A stretch of 64,000 bases of DNA from Paenibacillus ginsengarvi (GCF_003626695.1 NZ_RBAH01000003.1:63641-127640); one strand, 5' to 3'; counted from the first letter of the stretch, positions 24,689 to 34,627 are shown. Numbers and translations: made by a program. Notes: generated by a model from the letters alone, not told the origin.

Positions 24689-26305
24689 ATGCTGAAAACG
24701 CAAATTACCCGCGAGGAGCTCGAACGGCTTGGCGAGGACATCCGCCGCCACTTCGATCTGCACACGGTCGAACAAGGACTCGAGCTTCAGCAAAAAGGCA
24801 GCGTCTACAATACCGATGTCACCGCCAGCCGTTGCCTCGTATCCAAGGTTCAGGGCGAAGAAGCCTACTCGGTCAAGTTCGATCTCGACTTTTTCGGGCT
24901 CAGCGAATGCAGCTGTCCTTATGGCGGCTATTGCAAGCATATGGCGGCGGTTTTTTTCTATGCGTACTCGGTGTACGGCAGGCCCGACGCCTTCGTCAAA
25001 GACTGGAAGCAGCGGCAGGAAGGGCAGCCCGCGGCCAAAAGCAGCTCCAAGCTGTCTCGCCAAACCGCGCTGCTCCCGTCCGCCCAGCCCGCCTCCCTGG
25101 CGCTAAAAGAGTCGGCTTCGCCGGAGGAATGGCTCTCGCATATCGAGCGCGAGTTTACCGCCTTTACCGCCAGGCACAGTCTCTGGAAATACGATACTGA
25201 GGAGTATTACAGCGCCGCGCTGCAAACGGCGCTCCGGCCTTCGACCTGGTGGGTGCCGGAAGCGAAGAAGCTGCTGACGGTGTACGGCCATCTGTATGCC
25301 CTGCAGAAGCTGGAGCGCGATTACAGCGCCGTAGGCTCGCCGCTGACCCATCGCCACGTAGAGGTGAAGGACACCGCGAATGCGCTGGAGACGAGACTGG
25401 CGGAGACAGTCGACGAAACCGATCCCGAGGAGCTGGGACGCCGCTGGCCGGAGCATCTGCTGCATGTGGCGGACATCGTCTCAAGCGCGCTAACGGAAAA
25501 ACCGGCCGCTCCAATCGTCCGCTGGATGGACGTGTACCGGCTGCTGTGGACCCGTCTTTTCCTGAATCCGAGCTGGCGTGAGGGGGAGATCGCCAGAATC
25601 GACGCCCTGCTGGCCCATGCCGATACCTGGACGGAGGCGGAGCATGACGATTGGCATAAAATCCGCGCCCATTTCGAGGTTTTGCTGGGACGCGACAAGG
25701 AAGCCCGCAGCCGGCTCGGCAGGCTTGCCTCGTTTCACCCGAGCGAAGGCTTGTTTTATACCGCCGAATTTCGCAGAACGGGCAGCTGGGAACGGCTGTG
25801 GTCATGGCTGCAGTGGCTGCTGCCGCAATGCCGGAAAGCCGACCGCGACTTGTTCCAGACGCTGTGCGGCTACGCCTCCGAGGCGGCGAAGGAACTGGGC
25901 CTCGAGGAAGAGTGGGCCCGGGCGCTCGTCTCGATGCTGCCGGCCAGCTATTACGTCTATACCGAGTTTCTCGTAAAGACGAAGCGGTTCCGGGACTGGA
26001 CCGATTACCACCTTGCGGAAAAAATCGCCGTATTCGAGCTGTATCCAGCCGATCTGAAGGCGGCCGAACTGCACGATCCGACCGTCGTTTTCCCGCTTTA
26101 CCATCAAACGATCGAACGGTGCATTATGCAAAAAAACCGCCCCGCCTACAAGGAAGCGATCCGGCTCATGAAGAAGCTGTCCGCCCTATACCATACCGCC
26201 GGGTTGCAGGACCGTTACGAGCTGTTTCTGCGCAGGCTTTCGGTGCAGCACGCTCGGCTGCGCGCCTTCCGGGAGGAATTGACGAAAGGAAAGTTGCTTC
26301 GATGA
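24689..26305 (+). CDS. SWIM zinc-finger protein
   Basis: A 538-residue protein with a SWIM motif C74-x-C76 ... C82-x-H84 (ECSCPYGGYCKHMAAVFF), a zinc-binding module for DNA or protein contacts. The rest is helical. GGAG lies 11 bases before the ATG. It overlaps the SNF2 helicase gene by 4 bp (ATGA), and such SWIM/SNF2 pairs recur in Firmicutes, so the two proteins probably form one chromatin- or repair-related complex. The precise role is not known. Confidence 0.85.
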   Translation: MLKTQITREELERLGEDIRRHFDLHTVEQGLELQQKGSVYNTDVTASRCLVSKVQGEEAYSVKFDLDFFGLSECSCPYGGYCKHMAAVFFYAYSVYGRPDAFVKDWKQRQEGQPAAKSSSKLSRQTALLPSAQPASLALKESASPEEWLSHIEREFTAFTARHSLWKYDTEEYYSAALQTALRPSTWWVPEAKKLLTVYGHLYALQKLERDYSAVGSPLTHRHVEVKDTANALETRLAETVDETDPEELGRRWPEHLLHVADIVSSALTEKPAAPIVRWMDVYRLLWTRLFLNPSWREGEIARIDALLAHADTWTEAEHDDWHKIRAHFEVLLGRDKEARSRLGRLASFHPSEGLFYTAEFRRTGSWERLWSWLQWLLPQCRKADRDLFQTLCGYASEAAKELGLEEEWARALVSMLPASYYVYTEFLVKTKRFRDWTDYHLAEKIAVFELYPADLKAAELHDPTVVFPLYHQTIERCIMQKNRPAYKEAIRLMKKLSALYHTAGLQDRYELFLRRLSVQHARLRAFREELTKGKLLR

Positions 26306-29208
26306 GAACGATGAAAGCGCCGATCACCATTCATTGCCGCTGGATCCCCTCCGACGCTTTCTGGCTGTATGGCGTGCAGGGCGAAACGCCGCTCGATGCT
26401 CTCACGCTGAAGGAGCTGCTGTTCGCCTGGCATGAGCCGTCCTTCTACGGAGCGTTTATCGACAGCCTCGTGCTGGACGACAAGGAGGGCGTCCTGCTCC
26501 CTGCGGAGGAAGCGGGCGAGTTCCTCGTCTCCCCTCCCTGGAACGGCTATGTCCCTCTTGCGTGGAGCGACGAAGCGGCTCCGCTGCTGGATGCAGCCCG
26601 CGATCTGGCGGCCGCGCTTCTCGCCGGCGAGGTCGTACCCGATTTTGCCAAATGGAAAGCCGGAAGCTGGGGCTGGAAGCTGAAGCGCCCCGAGGAGGCG
26701 GAGGGCGGCAGCGAAAGCGCAGCTCCCCTTCCGTTCTGGGACGACTGGGTGCAGCGCGTGATGGAGCATTTGCATCCGGATAAGGATATCGTCCGCCGGG
26801 GCGAGGAGCGCAAGCACCGCTCAGCCGCGTCCTATAGGGAGCGGACCGAGGACGATCATGGCGATGCGGAGCCTTCTGCGGAGAGCGGGTTATGGACCGA
26901 CGAGGACGACTGGCTCGTCGCGATCGGCTGGACGCCGGACGAGACGCCGTTCAGGACGGCGTTACGACTAAGCGAGCCCGATCAGGGGGAAACGTGGTCT
27001 CTCGCGGTCGTGCTGCAGGACCGCAGCAATCCGAACCGGCTTGCCGAGTGCGGCAGCTCCGGCGAGCCGAGCGCCGATTGCCCTCCCGGCTGGCTGCCCT
27101 ACGCCACCCGCATCCGGCAGACGATGGCGAAATGGTTTGCCGTCGTTCCGTGGCTCGCAGGCGAAGAAACCGCGGGGGAATCGTCGATCCGGACTGAGAT
27201 CGATTACGACGAAGCTTGGGACTTTTTGACCGACAAAAGCATCAAGCTCGCCGAATTCGGCCAAACCGTGCTGCTTCCCGCCTGGTGGGAGCAGCTGCGC
27301 AAAACGAAGCCGCGCCTGAAGGCGAAAGTCCGGCAAGGTTTCGGCTCGAGCGGCGAATCGCTGTTCGGACTAGGCGGCATCGTCCAGTTCGACTGGCGGA
27401 TGGCGATCGGCGACGCGGAGCTGGAAGAAAGTGATTTCCGCAGCATCATCCAGAACAACCGGCAGCTTGTGCGCATAGGCGGGCGCTGGGTGCTGCTCGA
27501 TTCGGAAGTGCTCCAGCAGGTGCAGCAGTGGATCAAGCAGGTTCGGAAAAAGAAGGGGCTTTCGTTCCGCGACGTTCTGGAAATGCACCTGCTCGGCTCC
27601 CGGGGCGAAAACGACGAAGCGGATGCTGATAGGGACGCCGGGGAGCGCGACTACACGGAATCGCTGAAGGTCGAGGTCGAGCTGAACGAGCATTTGCGCG
27701 GCTTTATCCGGCAGCTAAGGCGTGCCCAGACCGTGCCGATGCTGCAAACGCCGCAAGGTTTTCACGGCTCGCTGCGCCATTATCAGGTGCTGGGCGCTTC
27801 CTGGCTGCTGTTCCTGCGCCGGTTCGGTCTGGGCGGCTGTCTCGCCGACGATATGGGGCTCGGCAAAACGATCCAGTGGATTACGTATTTGCTCGCCATC
27901 AAGGAGCAGGAGCAAGCCGGCGCGCCTTCGCTGCTCATCTGCCCGACCTCGGTGCTGGGCAACTGGCAGAAAGAACTGGAGCGATTCGCGCCGGAGCTCA
28001 AGGTGAAGCTTCACTACGGCCCCGCCCGGAGCAAGGGCGACGACTTTGCGGACAGCGTGGACGGCTTCGATCTGGTGCTGACCTCGTACGCGCTGTCCCA
28101 TCTCGACGAGACCGAGCTGTCGCGGATTCGATGGACCTCGATCTGTCTCGACGAGGCGCAAAATATTAAGAACGCCTACACGAAGCAGTCGACCTCCATC
28201 CGCAAGCTCGAAGCCGATCACCGGATCGCCATGACCGGCACGCCGATCGAGAACCGGCTATCCGAGCTGTGGTCGATATTCGATTTCGTGAATCCCGGCT
28301 ACCTCGGCAATCTGCGTTCTTTTAACGAACGGTACGCCAGCCGGATCGAGAAGACGCAGGACAAGGAGCTGATCGGCCAGGTGCACCGGCTCGTGCAGCC
28401 GTTCTTGCTGCGCCGGGTGAAGAACGATCCGGCCATCGAGCTCGACCTGCCCGAGAAGCTGGAGTCGAAAACGTTCGTCTCGCTCACGGTCGAGCAAGCG
28501 ACGCTGTACGAAAGCGTCATCGCCGATCTGTTCGAGCGGCTCGACCGGCTGCCTCCGATGGAGCGCCGCGGACTCATTCTCGCCTCGCTGACCAAGCTGA
28601 AGCAAATATGCGACCACCCGGCCATCTACGCGAAGGAAGGGGCCGCCGCGCCCGACCGGAGCAGCCGGTCGCAAAAGCTGGATCGGCTGCTCGACATGGT
28701 CGGGGAGCTGCGCGAGGAGGGCGACCGCTGCCTGATCTTCACGCAGTTCGTCGATATGGGGAAGCTGCTTCAGAGAGCCGTCTCTAAACAGCTCGGCGAA
28801 GAGGTGCTGTTCCTGCACGGCGGTACGCCCAAGGCGCAGCGCGATCGGATGATCGAGCGGTTTCAGGACGAAGGCGACTGCGGCGTCTTTCTGCTCTCGC
28901 TCAAAGCCGGGGGCATCGGCCTGAACTTGACCGCGGCGAACCATGTGTTCCACTTCGACCGGTGGTGGAACCCCGCCGTCGAAAACCAGGCGACCGACCG
29001 CGCCTTCCGCATTGGGCAGACGAAGCGGGTACAGGTGCACAAATTCATCTCGCTCGGGACGCTCGAAGAGAAGATTGACGAGATGATCGAGCGCAAAACC
29101 GCACTCAGCCGGCAAATTATCGGCGGCGGCGAACAGTGGATTACCGAGATGTCGACCGACGATTTGAAGGAGCTGTTTGCTTTGCGCCGGCAGTGGGTCG
29201 AAGTATAG
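26302..29208 (+). CDS. SNF2-family (Swi2/Snf2) DNA helicase-like ATPase
   Basis: A 968-residue protein. Residues ~1-450 form an accessory N-terminal region with a bacterial SNF2-associated domain. The ATPase core has DDMGLGKT (Walker A, ~516-523), DEAQ (617-620), MTGTPIENRLSELWSIFDF and the C-terminal lobe with HFDRWWNPAVENQATDRAFR and IGQTKRV. It translocates on double-stranded DNA using ATP, likely remodelling protein-DNA complexes or aiding transcription or repair. The start at 26302 overlaps the SWIM gene stop; a much longer reading from 25798 would overlap the SWIM gene by 500 bp and is rejected. Confidence 0.92.
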   Translation: MRTMKAPITIHCRWIPSDAFWLYGVQGETPLDALTLKELLFAWHEPSFYGAFIDSLVLDDKEGVLLPAEEAGEFLVSPPWNGYVPLAWSDEAAPLLDAARDLAAALLAGEVVPDFAKWKAGSWGWKLKRPEEAEGGSESAAPLPFWDDWVQRVMEHLHPDKDIVRRGEERKHRSAASYRERTEDDHGDAEPSAESGLWTDEDDWLVAIGWTPDETPFRTALRLSEPDQGETWSLAVVLQDRSNPNRLAECGSSGEPSADCPPGWLPYATRIRQTMAKWFAVVPWLAGEETAGESSIRTEIDYDEAWDFLTDKSIKLAEFGQTVLLPAWWEQLRKTKPRLKAKVRQGFGSSGESLFGLGGIVQFDWRMAIGDAELEESDFRSIIQNNRQLVRIGGRWVLLDSEVLQQVQQWIKQVRKKKGLSFRDVLEMHLLGSRGENDEADADRDAGERDYTESLKVEVELNEHLRGFIRQLRRAQTVPMLQTPQGFHGSLRHYQVLGASWLLFLRRFGLGGCLADDMGLGKTIQWITYLLAIKEQEQAGAPSLLICPTSVLGNWQKELERFAPELKVKLHYGPARSKGDDFADSVDGFDLVLTSYALSHLDETELSRIRWTSICLDEAQNIKNAYTKQSTSIRKLEADHRIAMTGTPIENRLSELWSIFDFVNPGYLGNLRSFNERYASRIEKTQDKELIGQVHRLVQPFLLRRVKNDPAIELDLPEKLESKTFVSLTVEQATLYESVIADLFERLDRLPPMERRGLILASLTKLKQICDHPAIYAKEGAAAPDRSSRSQKLDRLLDMVGELREEGDRCLIFTQFVDMGKLLQRAVSKQLGEEVLFLHGGTPKAQRDRMIERFQDEGDCGVFLLSLKAGGIGLNLTAANHVFHFDRWWNPAVENQATDRAFRIGQTKRVQVHKFISLGTLEEKIDEMIERKTALSRQIIGGGEQWITEMSTDDLKELFALRRQWVEV

Positions 29209-29241
29209 CCGCTTGCCTTGGACGGATAAGGAGCGTGCCGG

Positions 29242-30063
29242 ATGAATCCCCAAACGAATCTGCTCGACATTTTTGCCTACCGCAAAGATTACAAGATGGC
29301 TTCGCGTTTCCACAGTCACCCCGAATACGAGATTTATTACGTGCACGACGGGGGTTGTACGTACTTGGTCGGAGAAACGTTCCTGGAGCTGGCGCCGGGC
29401 GATCTTCTCATTATGAACGGCATGAGCCAGCACGGCCCGGTCGGCATGAAGGCGTGCGAGCGGACGATGATCCGGTTCGACGAGGCGAGCACGCTGCCGT
29501 TCGTCCAGTCGCCGGGCTCTCTCGATTTGCTGCTGCCGTTCCGTACGATCCGCAACCGCCGGTGGCGGCTGGAGGGGGAGCGCCGCACCGAAGTAGAACA
29601 GATCCTGCTGAAGCTGAACCGGTTTACGGCGCAGCCGGGGCCGCTTGGCTTCAATCGCCTGCGCAACGCGTTCTGCGAGCTGCTGCTGGTCATCTGGGAA
29701 TGCAGCGAAGCCGATCTGTCCGATCCGACGCCGATGCAGATCAAGGAAGCGAACGTGCGCAACATTCTTACGTTTATCGAGCAGCGCTATATGGAGGAGC
29801 TGAGTTTGGAGCGGGTGGCCGACAGCGTCCATTTGAGCAAATTTTACATGGTGAAAATTTTCAAGGAACTGACCGGCATGACCGTATTCGAATATATCAA
29901 CAAGCGGCGAATCAGCCAGGCAAAGCTGCTGTTCCGGTTCGAAAAGACACGGACGGTGACGGAAGTCGGCTACCAGGTCGGGTTCAAGCAGCTCACCCAC
30001 TTCTCCCGCAATTTCAAGCAGTTGGTCGGCTTAACCCCCGAGCAATACCGCGGGCTCTTCTGA
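29242..30063 (+). CDS. AraC-family transcriptional regulator with cupin sensor domain
   Basis: A 273-residue regulator. The N-terminal cupin ([40 protein letters not shown]) probably binds a sugar. The C-terminal double HTH ([20 protein letters not shown] ... [20 protein letters not shown]) binds DNA. AAGGAG lies upstream of the ATG. It starts 33 bp after the SNF2 gene and is followed by a strong terminator, so it could be co-transcribed, but its targets are probably sugar-use genes elsewhere. Confidence 0.9.
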   Translation: MNPQTNLLDIFAYRKDYKMASRFHSHPEYEIYYVHDGGCTYLVGETFLELAPGDLLIMNGMSQHGPVGMKACERTMIRFDEASTLPFVQSPGSLDLLLPFRTIRNRRWRLEGERRTEVEQILLKLNRFTAQPGPLGFNRLRNAFCELLLVIWECSEADLSDPTPMQIKEANVRNILTFIEQRYMEELSLERVADSVHLSKFYMVKIFKELTGMTVFEYINKRRISQAKLLFRFEKTRTVTEVGYQVGFKQLTHFSRNFKQLVGLTPEQYRGLF

Positions 30064-30090
30064 GCGCGTTCGCAAGAAAAGGAAACTGAA

Positions 30091-30133
30091 AAACGGGCCT
30101 CTAGAATCGCTTCTAAGGCCCGTTTCGCGTTTT
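30091..30133 (+). terminator. Rho-independent terminator after the AraC gene
   Basis: AAACGGGCC (30091-30099) pairs with GGCCCGTTT (30117-30125), followed by CGCGTTTT. Confidence 0.8.
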
Positions 30134-30211
30134 AATAAGGACGGAAGCGGGTATCTATATCGTAAGCGAGACGCTAAGCAGGTTCCAGAACAATGGAGAG
30201 GAGCAATTCCA

Positions 30212-30382
30212 ATGAACATGGACGAGCGCCGAAACGTCGAAATCGAGAAAACGAGCGTGGAGAAAAAAGTGGATTCCAGCATGGTTGCCTCTACTTTTAT
30301 TAAATATGCGGCCTATGTAGTCATATTTTTCGGAGCTTTGTGGTTTCTTGTGAAATATGTGTTCCCGATGTTTCAATCCTAA
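30212..30382 (+). CDS. Small single-span membrane protein, 56 residues
   Basis: Starts at ATG 30212 eight bases after GAGGAG. The N-terminal half is charged and soluble (MNMDERRNVEIEKTSVEKKV); residues ~28-50 form one membrane helix (FIKYAAYVVIFFGALWFLVK). It lies between two terminators, so it is its own transcription unit. The mixed charged head and single helix suggest a cytoplasmic-facing regulator or assembly factor of a membrane complex; the family is not recognised. Confidence 0.7.
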   Translation: MNMDERRNVEIEKTSVEKKVDSSMVASTFIKYAAYVVIFFGALWFLVKYVFPMFQS

Positions 30383-30400
30383 AGCGGCTTCCCAGATGAT

Positions 30401-30438
30401 GGGCCTTCTCAACCATTGGTTGAGAAGGCCCATTTTTG
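30401..30438 (+). terminator. Rho-independent terminator after the 56-residue membrane protein
   Basis: GGGCCTTCTCAACC and GGTTGAGAAGGCCC form a 14-bp perfect stem with an ATT loop, followed by ATTTTTG. Confidence 0.9.
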
Positions 30439-30518
30439 ACTCGACGATTAGGTGATAGCTTACAAGCGGAATGTTTTTTACAATGAATGTATCTAATGGA
30501 TGGAAGGAAGAAGCCGGA

Positions 30519-31781
30519 ATGAGCGTTAGCTACAGCAAACAATTATGCGAGCAGATCGGCAAGCTCAGAAAACGAAGCGGAATGACACAAGATCAGCTCG
30601 CTGCGCGATTAGGCGTATCTTACCAAGCTGTAAGCAAATGGGAGAATGGACAATCTTGTCCGGATATTGCGTCGCTCCCGCTTATTGCCGAAATGTTCCG
30701 GGTATCGATTGACGAGCTCTTTGGAAGGAGAATGAGTATAGGGTTGTACGAAGGTCTTGTCGCCGAATATTTGTTTCAAGGAGACGCGCGGGACAGCAGC
30801 GGCGGAGAGCATCATGGAACGGTTGTTGGCGCCTCTCTGTGTACGGATCGGTTTGGCCATCCGGACAGCGCTTATTGCTTCGACGGTAAAGACGATTACA
30901 TTTTGGTGGAAGCCGCGCCCAAGCTGAACGGAGAATCGTTTTCTTTGTCCGTATGGTGCTGCTATGACCGGGATGCGCGTCTTGAAGGCTGGACCCATGC
31001 TATTGTTTCACAAGACGGGCATTTTCAAAATCGTGTCTATCAACTTAGCACGTATGAAGGCAGCATCACTTTTCACCGATTTGTGCATGACAAGGATTTG
31101 TATGTGCAATCAACCGTGCAAAAAGAGTTCTGGTATCATATCGGTGTAGTCTATGATAACCAAGTGTTTAGGCTCTATAAAAACGGAATGCTCGTCGGCG
31201 AAACTCATGGAAAATTGACGCCAAGCCATAAAGAACCCTTATTCATCGGATGCAAGTCTACGTTTGAACCGTATTTCTTTTTCAAAGGCAAGATTGACGA
31301 TGTAAGAATCTATGACCGCGCCTTAACGGAGGATGAAGTTCAAGCCTTATATGTGGAGAACGGCTGGAAACCTATTGAGGAACCGGAAACCCCAGTAATC
31401 GATGCCGGAGATGTACCCTTATTGGAGAGTGTCGCGAATGTTCAACTTCAGCTTCCGCGGGAAGACATCAAGGCCGCTGCTGAGTGGTACATCCAACACC
31501 TTGGGTTCAAACTGCATATGGAGTATCAGCAGCAATTTTACATGCTCAGCTTGTTTAAAGGGCCTAACCTATACTTGCACAGCTCTTTATCAGAGTCCAC
31601 CCGGCAGGAAACGTTTGCTCCGTTCGTATACAGTACCAAAAGACCCGTGGAACAGTTGGAGAAGCATTTGATTGAGGCGGGCTCTCGGCATGTGACTGTG
31701 AAGGATGAAGGCTTCGCGCACTTTGTTTGCTTCCAGGACCCGTTCGGGAAAAGCTGGGTGATTAAGCGCGATAAACGATAA
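30519..31781 (+). CDS. HTH-LamG-VOC fusion protein
   Basis: A 420-residue cytoplasmic protein with three clear parts: an Xre-type HTH (residues ~5-65; LRKRSGMTQDQLAARLGVSY, QAVSKWENGQSCPDIAS); a LamG/concanavalin-like jelly roll (~75-275; YCFDGKDDYILVEAAPKLNG, SFSLSVWCCYDRDA, KIDDVRIYDRALTEDEVQAL); and a VOC domain (~300-420; REDIKAAAEWYIQHLGFKLH, FVCFQDPFGKSWVIK). LamG modules are normally extracellular, yet there is no signal peptide and the N-terminal HTH implies a DNA-binding regulator. I infer that the LamG and VOC parts sense a ligand. The ATG at 30519 follows GGAAGGAAGAAG. No similar architecture is known to me. Confidence 0.8.
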   Translation: MSVSYSKQLCEQIGKLRKRSGMTQDQLAARLGVSYQAVSKWENGQSCPDIASLPLIAEMFRVSIDELFGRRMSIGLYEGLVAEYLFQGDARDSSGGEHHGTVVGASLCTDRFGHPDSAYCFDGKDDYILVEAAPKLNGESFSLSVWCCYDRDARLEGWTHAIVSQDGHFQNRVYQLSTYEGSITFHRFVHDKDLYVQSTVQKEFWYHIGVVYDNQVFRLYKNGMLVGETHGKLTPSHKEPLFIGCKSTFEPYFFFKGKIDDVRIYDRALTEDEVQALYVENGWKPIEEPETPVIDAGDVPLLESVANVQLQLPREDIKAAAEWYIQHLGFKLHMEYQQQFYMLSLFKGPNLYLHSSLSESTRQETFAPFVYSTKRPVEQLEKHLIEAGSRHVTVKDEGFAHFVCFQDPFGKSWVIKRDKR

Positions 31782-31960
31782 TCGATCGGTCTAATGTTAC
31801 GCGGTTGGTCAGGATAAGCAGCCAGATTTGAGCAGCCTCTCAAGAAGAACAGCAATATCGGATAAATCGCGCGGCCATTTCGGCACGCTCATGGCAAGAC
31901 GCCCCAAGCCCCCTGGTGCTATGCTTCTGAATGAAGCCATGATACCAAGGGGGTTTAAAT
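31782..31960 (+). other. Intergenic stretch before the second sugar-binding lipoprotein
   Basis: No gene is supported. The stretch likely contains the promoter of the lipoprotein gene, but no clear -35/-10 pair could be chosen. Confidence 0.4.
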
Positions 31961-33305
31961 ATGAACATGAAACGCCGCGGAAGCATACTTTTATCCACCT
32001 GTACGATCACCGTTCTACTATTTGCAAGCGCTTGCGGAAGCCAGTCCGCCTCCGCGCCGGATAGCTCCGCAAAACCGAAGGACGACGCGAAAACGGCGGC
32101 GCCGGCCAAGCCGATCGACCTCGTCTTCTACCAACCGAGCGCCGACTGGGACGAGGCCCGCTTCGAGAAAGAGTTCGGAGCGCCGATTAGGGCCAAATTC
32201 CCGCATATCACACCCAGGTTTATCAAGTACAACGGCAAAGCGGATCAAGTGACGGAACTGGTGACGACCAGCACGCAAGTCGACATCATGTTCATGTCGA
32301 TCGGGCAAGTGTACAACTTCCTGCTGAAGTCCAAGATGGAGCGCGACCTGACGCCGATCATCCAGAAAACCGGCTTCGATCTGAACCGGTTCGAAACGAC
32401 CAGCGTCGATATCCTGAAGCAGATCGGCGGCGGCAAGCTCTACGGCATCCCGATGTACACGCTCCCGGCCACAATCTATTACAACAAAGACCTGTTCGAT
32501 AAGTTCGGAGTGCCTTATCCGAAGGACGGCATGACGTGGGACGATACGTATGAGCTTTCGCGCAAGCTGACGCGCCAGGATGGTGGAGTACAATATTACG
32601 GCACGGTCATGTCCCCTTCCCATCTGGCGATGCGCAACCAGCTGTCGCTCAACATGATCGATCCGAAATCCGGCAAGGCCACCTTGAACAACGACTCGTG
32701 GAATAAGTTTCTCGCCAATGTTTCGCGCTTTTACACACTTCCGGGCTACGATTGGACCGATGCGGATATGCAGGTGGGCAAGCAGCGCGATATGTTTACG
32801 AAGGAAAAAAGAGCGGCGATGTGGCTGCCGGTCAGCACGATGCATACGGAAGCGGAGCTTCAAGGCATGAACTGGGACCTCGCCTCGTTCCCTACGCTCA
32901 AGGAAGCTCCCGGAATCGGGCCCCAGGCGTACCCGTTCTACTTCTTCGTTACCTCAACGAGCAAGGTGCCGGAAGAAGCGTTCGAGGTGCTGAACTACAT
33001 GTCCACCGAGCCGTTCCATCTGGAGAAATCCAAGCAAGGGCTGTTCCTCAGCCTGCTGAAAAGCGAAGCCGTCCGCAAAGCGTTCGGTCAGGAATCAGCT
33101 ATGTACAAGGGGAAAAAATACGAAGGCGATGCTGCCCGAGAAGTTCGCCGCCCCTTCGTTTGTCAGCACGTATACGAGCTCGGCGGCGGCGAAACTATTC
33201 AGCGCCCTCGTGAACGTGAAAACCGGCAAGCAGGATGCGAACACGGCGCTTCGCGAGGCCGAGGAATCGATGAACAAAACAATCGAAGCGGACGCCGCGA
33301 AATGA
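31961..33305 (+). pseudogene. Sugar-binding lipoprotein (family 1), frameshifted near its 3' end
   Basis: Paralogue of the lipoproteins at 6756 and 49392, with lipobox FASAC (Cys25), FYNKDLFDKF-type motif (YYNKDLFDKFGVPYPKDGMT) and GIGPQAYPFYF. The frame from 31961 is sound to about codon 385. Just after MYKGK there is a run of six A (33113-33118); dropping one A gives KGKNTKAMLPEKFAAPSF and then a normal ending ... ALREAEESMNKTIEADAAK with TGA at 33303-33305, matching KGKNVAAMFPAKRAA in the paralogue. As written the frame instead runs into nonsense up to 34885 across the next gene. It is a genuine frameshift or a homopolymer sequencing error. AAGGGGG precedes the ATG. Confidence 0.75.
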
Positions 33306-33332
33306 CGGTTTATGCCGGAACGTTCGCGAAGA

Positions 33333-33375
33333 GAGGCCGAGCCCAAGGGTTACCCCCTTGGGCTCGGCCTTCTTT
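33333..33375 (+). terminator. Rho-independent terminator (long stem)
   Basis: AGGCCGAGCCCAAGGG pairs with CCCTTGGGCTCGGCCT, followed by TCTTT; it lies between the convergent lipoprotein and dipeptidase genes and may serve both. Confidence 0.85.
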
Positions 33376-33391
33376 GCTGCTATCCGATCTT

Positions 33392-34627
33392 TTAGGCGTG
33401 TCCGGCGCCATGCCCTTGCTTGCGCGGATTCCACCATACTTCCTCCAGCACCCGCATCGTGTTGCCGCCGATCACCTTGGCGATATCCGTATCCGAGTAG
33501 CCGTGCTTCACGAGCCAGCGAACGATATTCGGGAAGCATTGGCCCGGATTTTCCAGACCCGCTACATAGTCGACGCGCTCGTACGGCTGGCTGCCCTTCG
33601 AAGCGGACAGCGACAGCGCTTCGGCGAACGCCTTATGCAGACCGACATGATCGCCGAACAGCGTGTCCGGACCGAACGAAACATGATCGATGCCGACCAG
33701 GTTAACGCAATATTCGAAGTGCTCCATGAACGATTCGATGTTATGACGCGGATGGTTGGCCGTAATCGTCGTATGCGGGGCCGCCTCGATCGCGATCACG
33801 CCGCCTTTTGCCGCACAAGCCTTGATGACGTCGTCCGGCTTCAGACGGTTCGTATTCCAGAGCGTCCGCGCTCCGGCATGCGTAATGAAGATCGGCTTGT
33901 CGCTCACTTCGATTGTATCGAGCGACGTCTGATCGCCGGAGTGGGATACGTCGATCGCCATGCCGAGCTTGTTCATGCGGCGAACCGCTTGCTTGCCGAA
34001 TTCGGTCAAGCCGCCGTCGCGCTTCTCCTTCAAGCCCATGCCGAGCTGGTTGCCTTCGCTGTAGGCGATGCCCATGCAGCGGACGCCGAAGCCGTACAAG
34101 ATGTCGAGACGGTCAAGCTCGTTCTCGATCATGCTCGCCCCTTCGATAGAAGGAACGAAAGCAATCTGGCCGTTCGCCTTGGCGCGGCGAATATCGTCGG
34201 TTGTCAGGCCGAGGATGACCATGTCCTGGTGAGCGATATCGCTCAGGCGCATGCCAAGATCATACAGGATGTCGCCCCATTTCCAGCCTCCGCGGGAAGT
34301 GATCATCGCCGTGCCGTTCATCAGGTTGTCGAACACGCAGTCCAGCCCGGATACGGACAGCCCTTCGTAGCCGGTCGAGTCGCGGCCCCAGCGGCGGAAT
34401 TCGAAAAACTCGTTCAAATTGACGGGAGCCTTGAACGTATGCTCGTGAAGAGAGATAACGATGTTGTTCGCCATAATGCTCTGCACGCGCGCTTCCTGCT
34501 CTTCGGTTACACCCATGTCGTATTCGGGAAACAGTGTAGTTTCGCGAACGAGCTCAAACTTCTTGAAGTCGGCGCCCGCCTCCAAATATTGATAAGATTG
34601 ATACCCGCGGTAATTTTTCTTGTTCAT
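33392..34627 (-). CDS. Membrane dipeptidase (peptidase family M19)
   Basis: A 411-residue cytoplasmic zinc peptidase of the renal-dipeptidase family; members cleave dipeptides including D-amino-acid and beta-lactam-like ones. Visible signatures: SLHEHTF near residue 60 (first metal His pair), FVPSIEGASMIENELDRLDI (bridging Glu), GLTEFGKQAVRRMNKLGMAI then DVSHSGDQ, then FITHAGARTLWNTNRLKPDD. The HEH pattern replaces the usual HxD. It follows the proline-iminopeptidase-like gene by 59 bp on the same strand and is divergent from the IclR/Dpp transporter operon, so it probably breaks down imported dipeptides. Confidence 0.9.
   Translation of the reverse strand: MNKKNYRGYQSYQYLEAGADFKKFELVRETTLFPEYDMGVTEEQEARVQSIMANNIVISLHEHTFKAPVNLNEFFEFRRWGRDSTGYEGLSVSGLDCVFDNLMNGTAMITSRGGWKWGDILYDLGMRLSDIAHQDMVILGLTTDDIRRAKANGQIAFVPSIEGASMIENELDRLDILYGFGVRCMGIAYSEGNQLGMGLKEKRDGGLTEFGKQAVRRMNKLGMAIDVSHSGDQTSLDTIEVSDKPIFITHAGARTLWNTNRLKPDDVIKACAAKGGVIAIEAAPHTTITANHPRHNIESFMEHFEYCVNLVGIDHVSFGPDTLFGDHVGLHKAFAEALSLSASKGSQPYERVDYVAGLENPGQCFPNIVRWLVKHGYSDTDIAKVIGGNTMRVLEEVWWNPRKQGHGAGHA

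Noticed and set aside
25798..26301. N-terminal extension of the SNF2 protein
   Set aside because: It overlaps the SWIM gene in another frame; the start at 26302 forms the ATGA overlap and has homology from there.
28258..30000. 580-codon minus-strand frame opposite the SNF2 helicase and AraC genes
   Set aside because: Mirror of two clear genes in a high-GC region; no homologous motifs.
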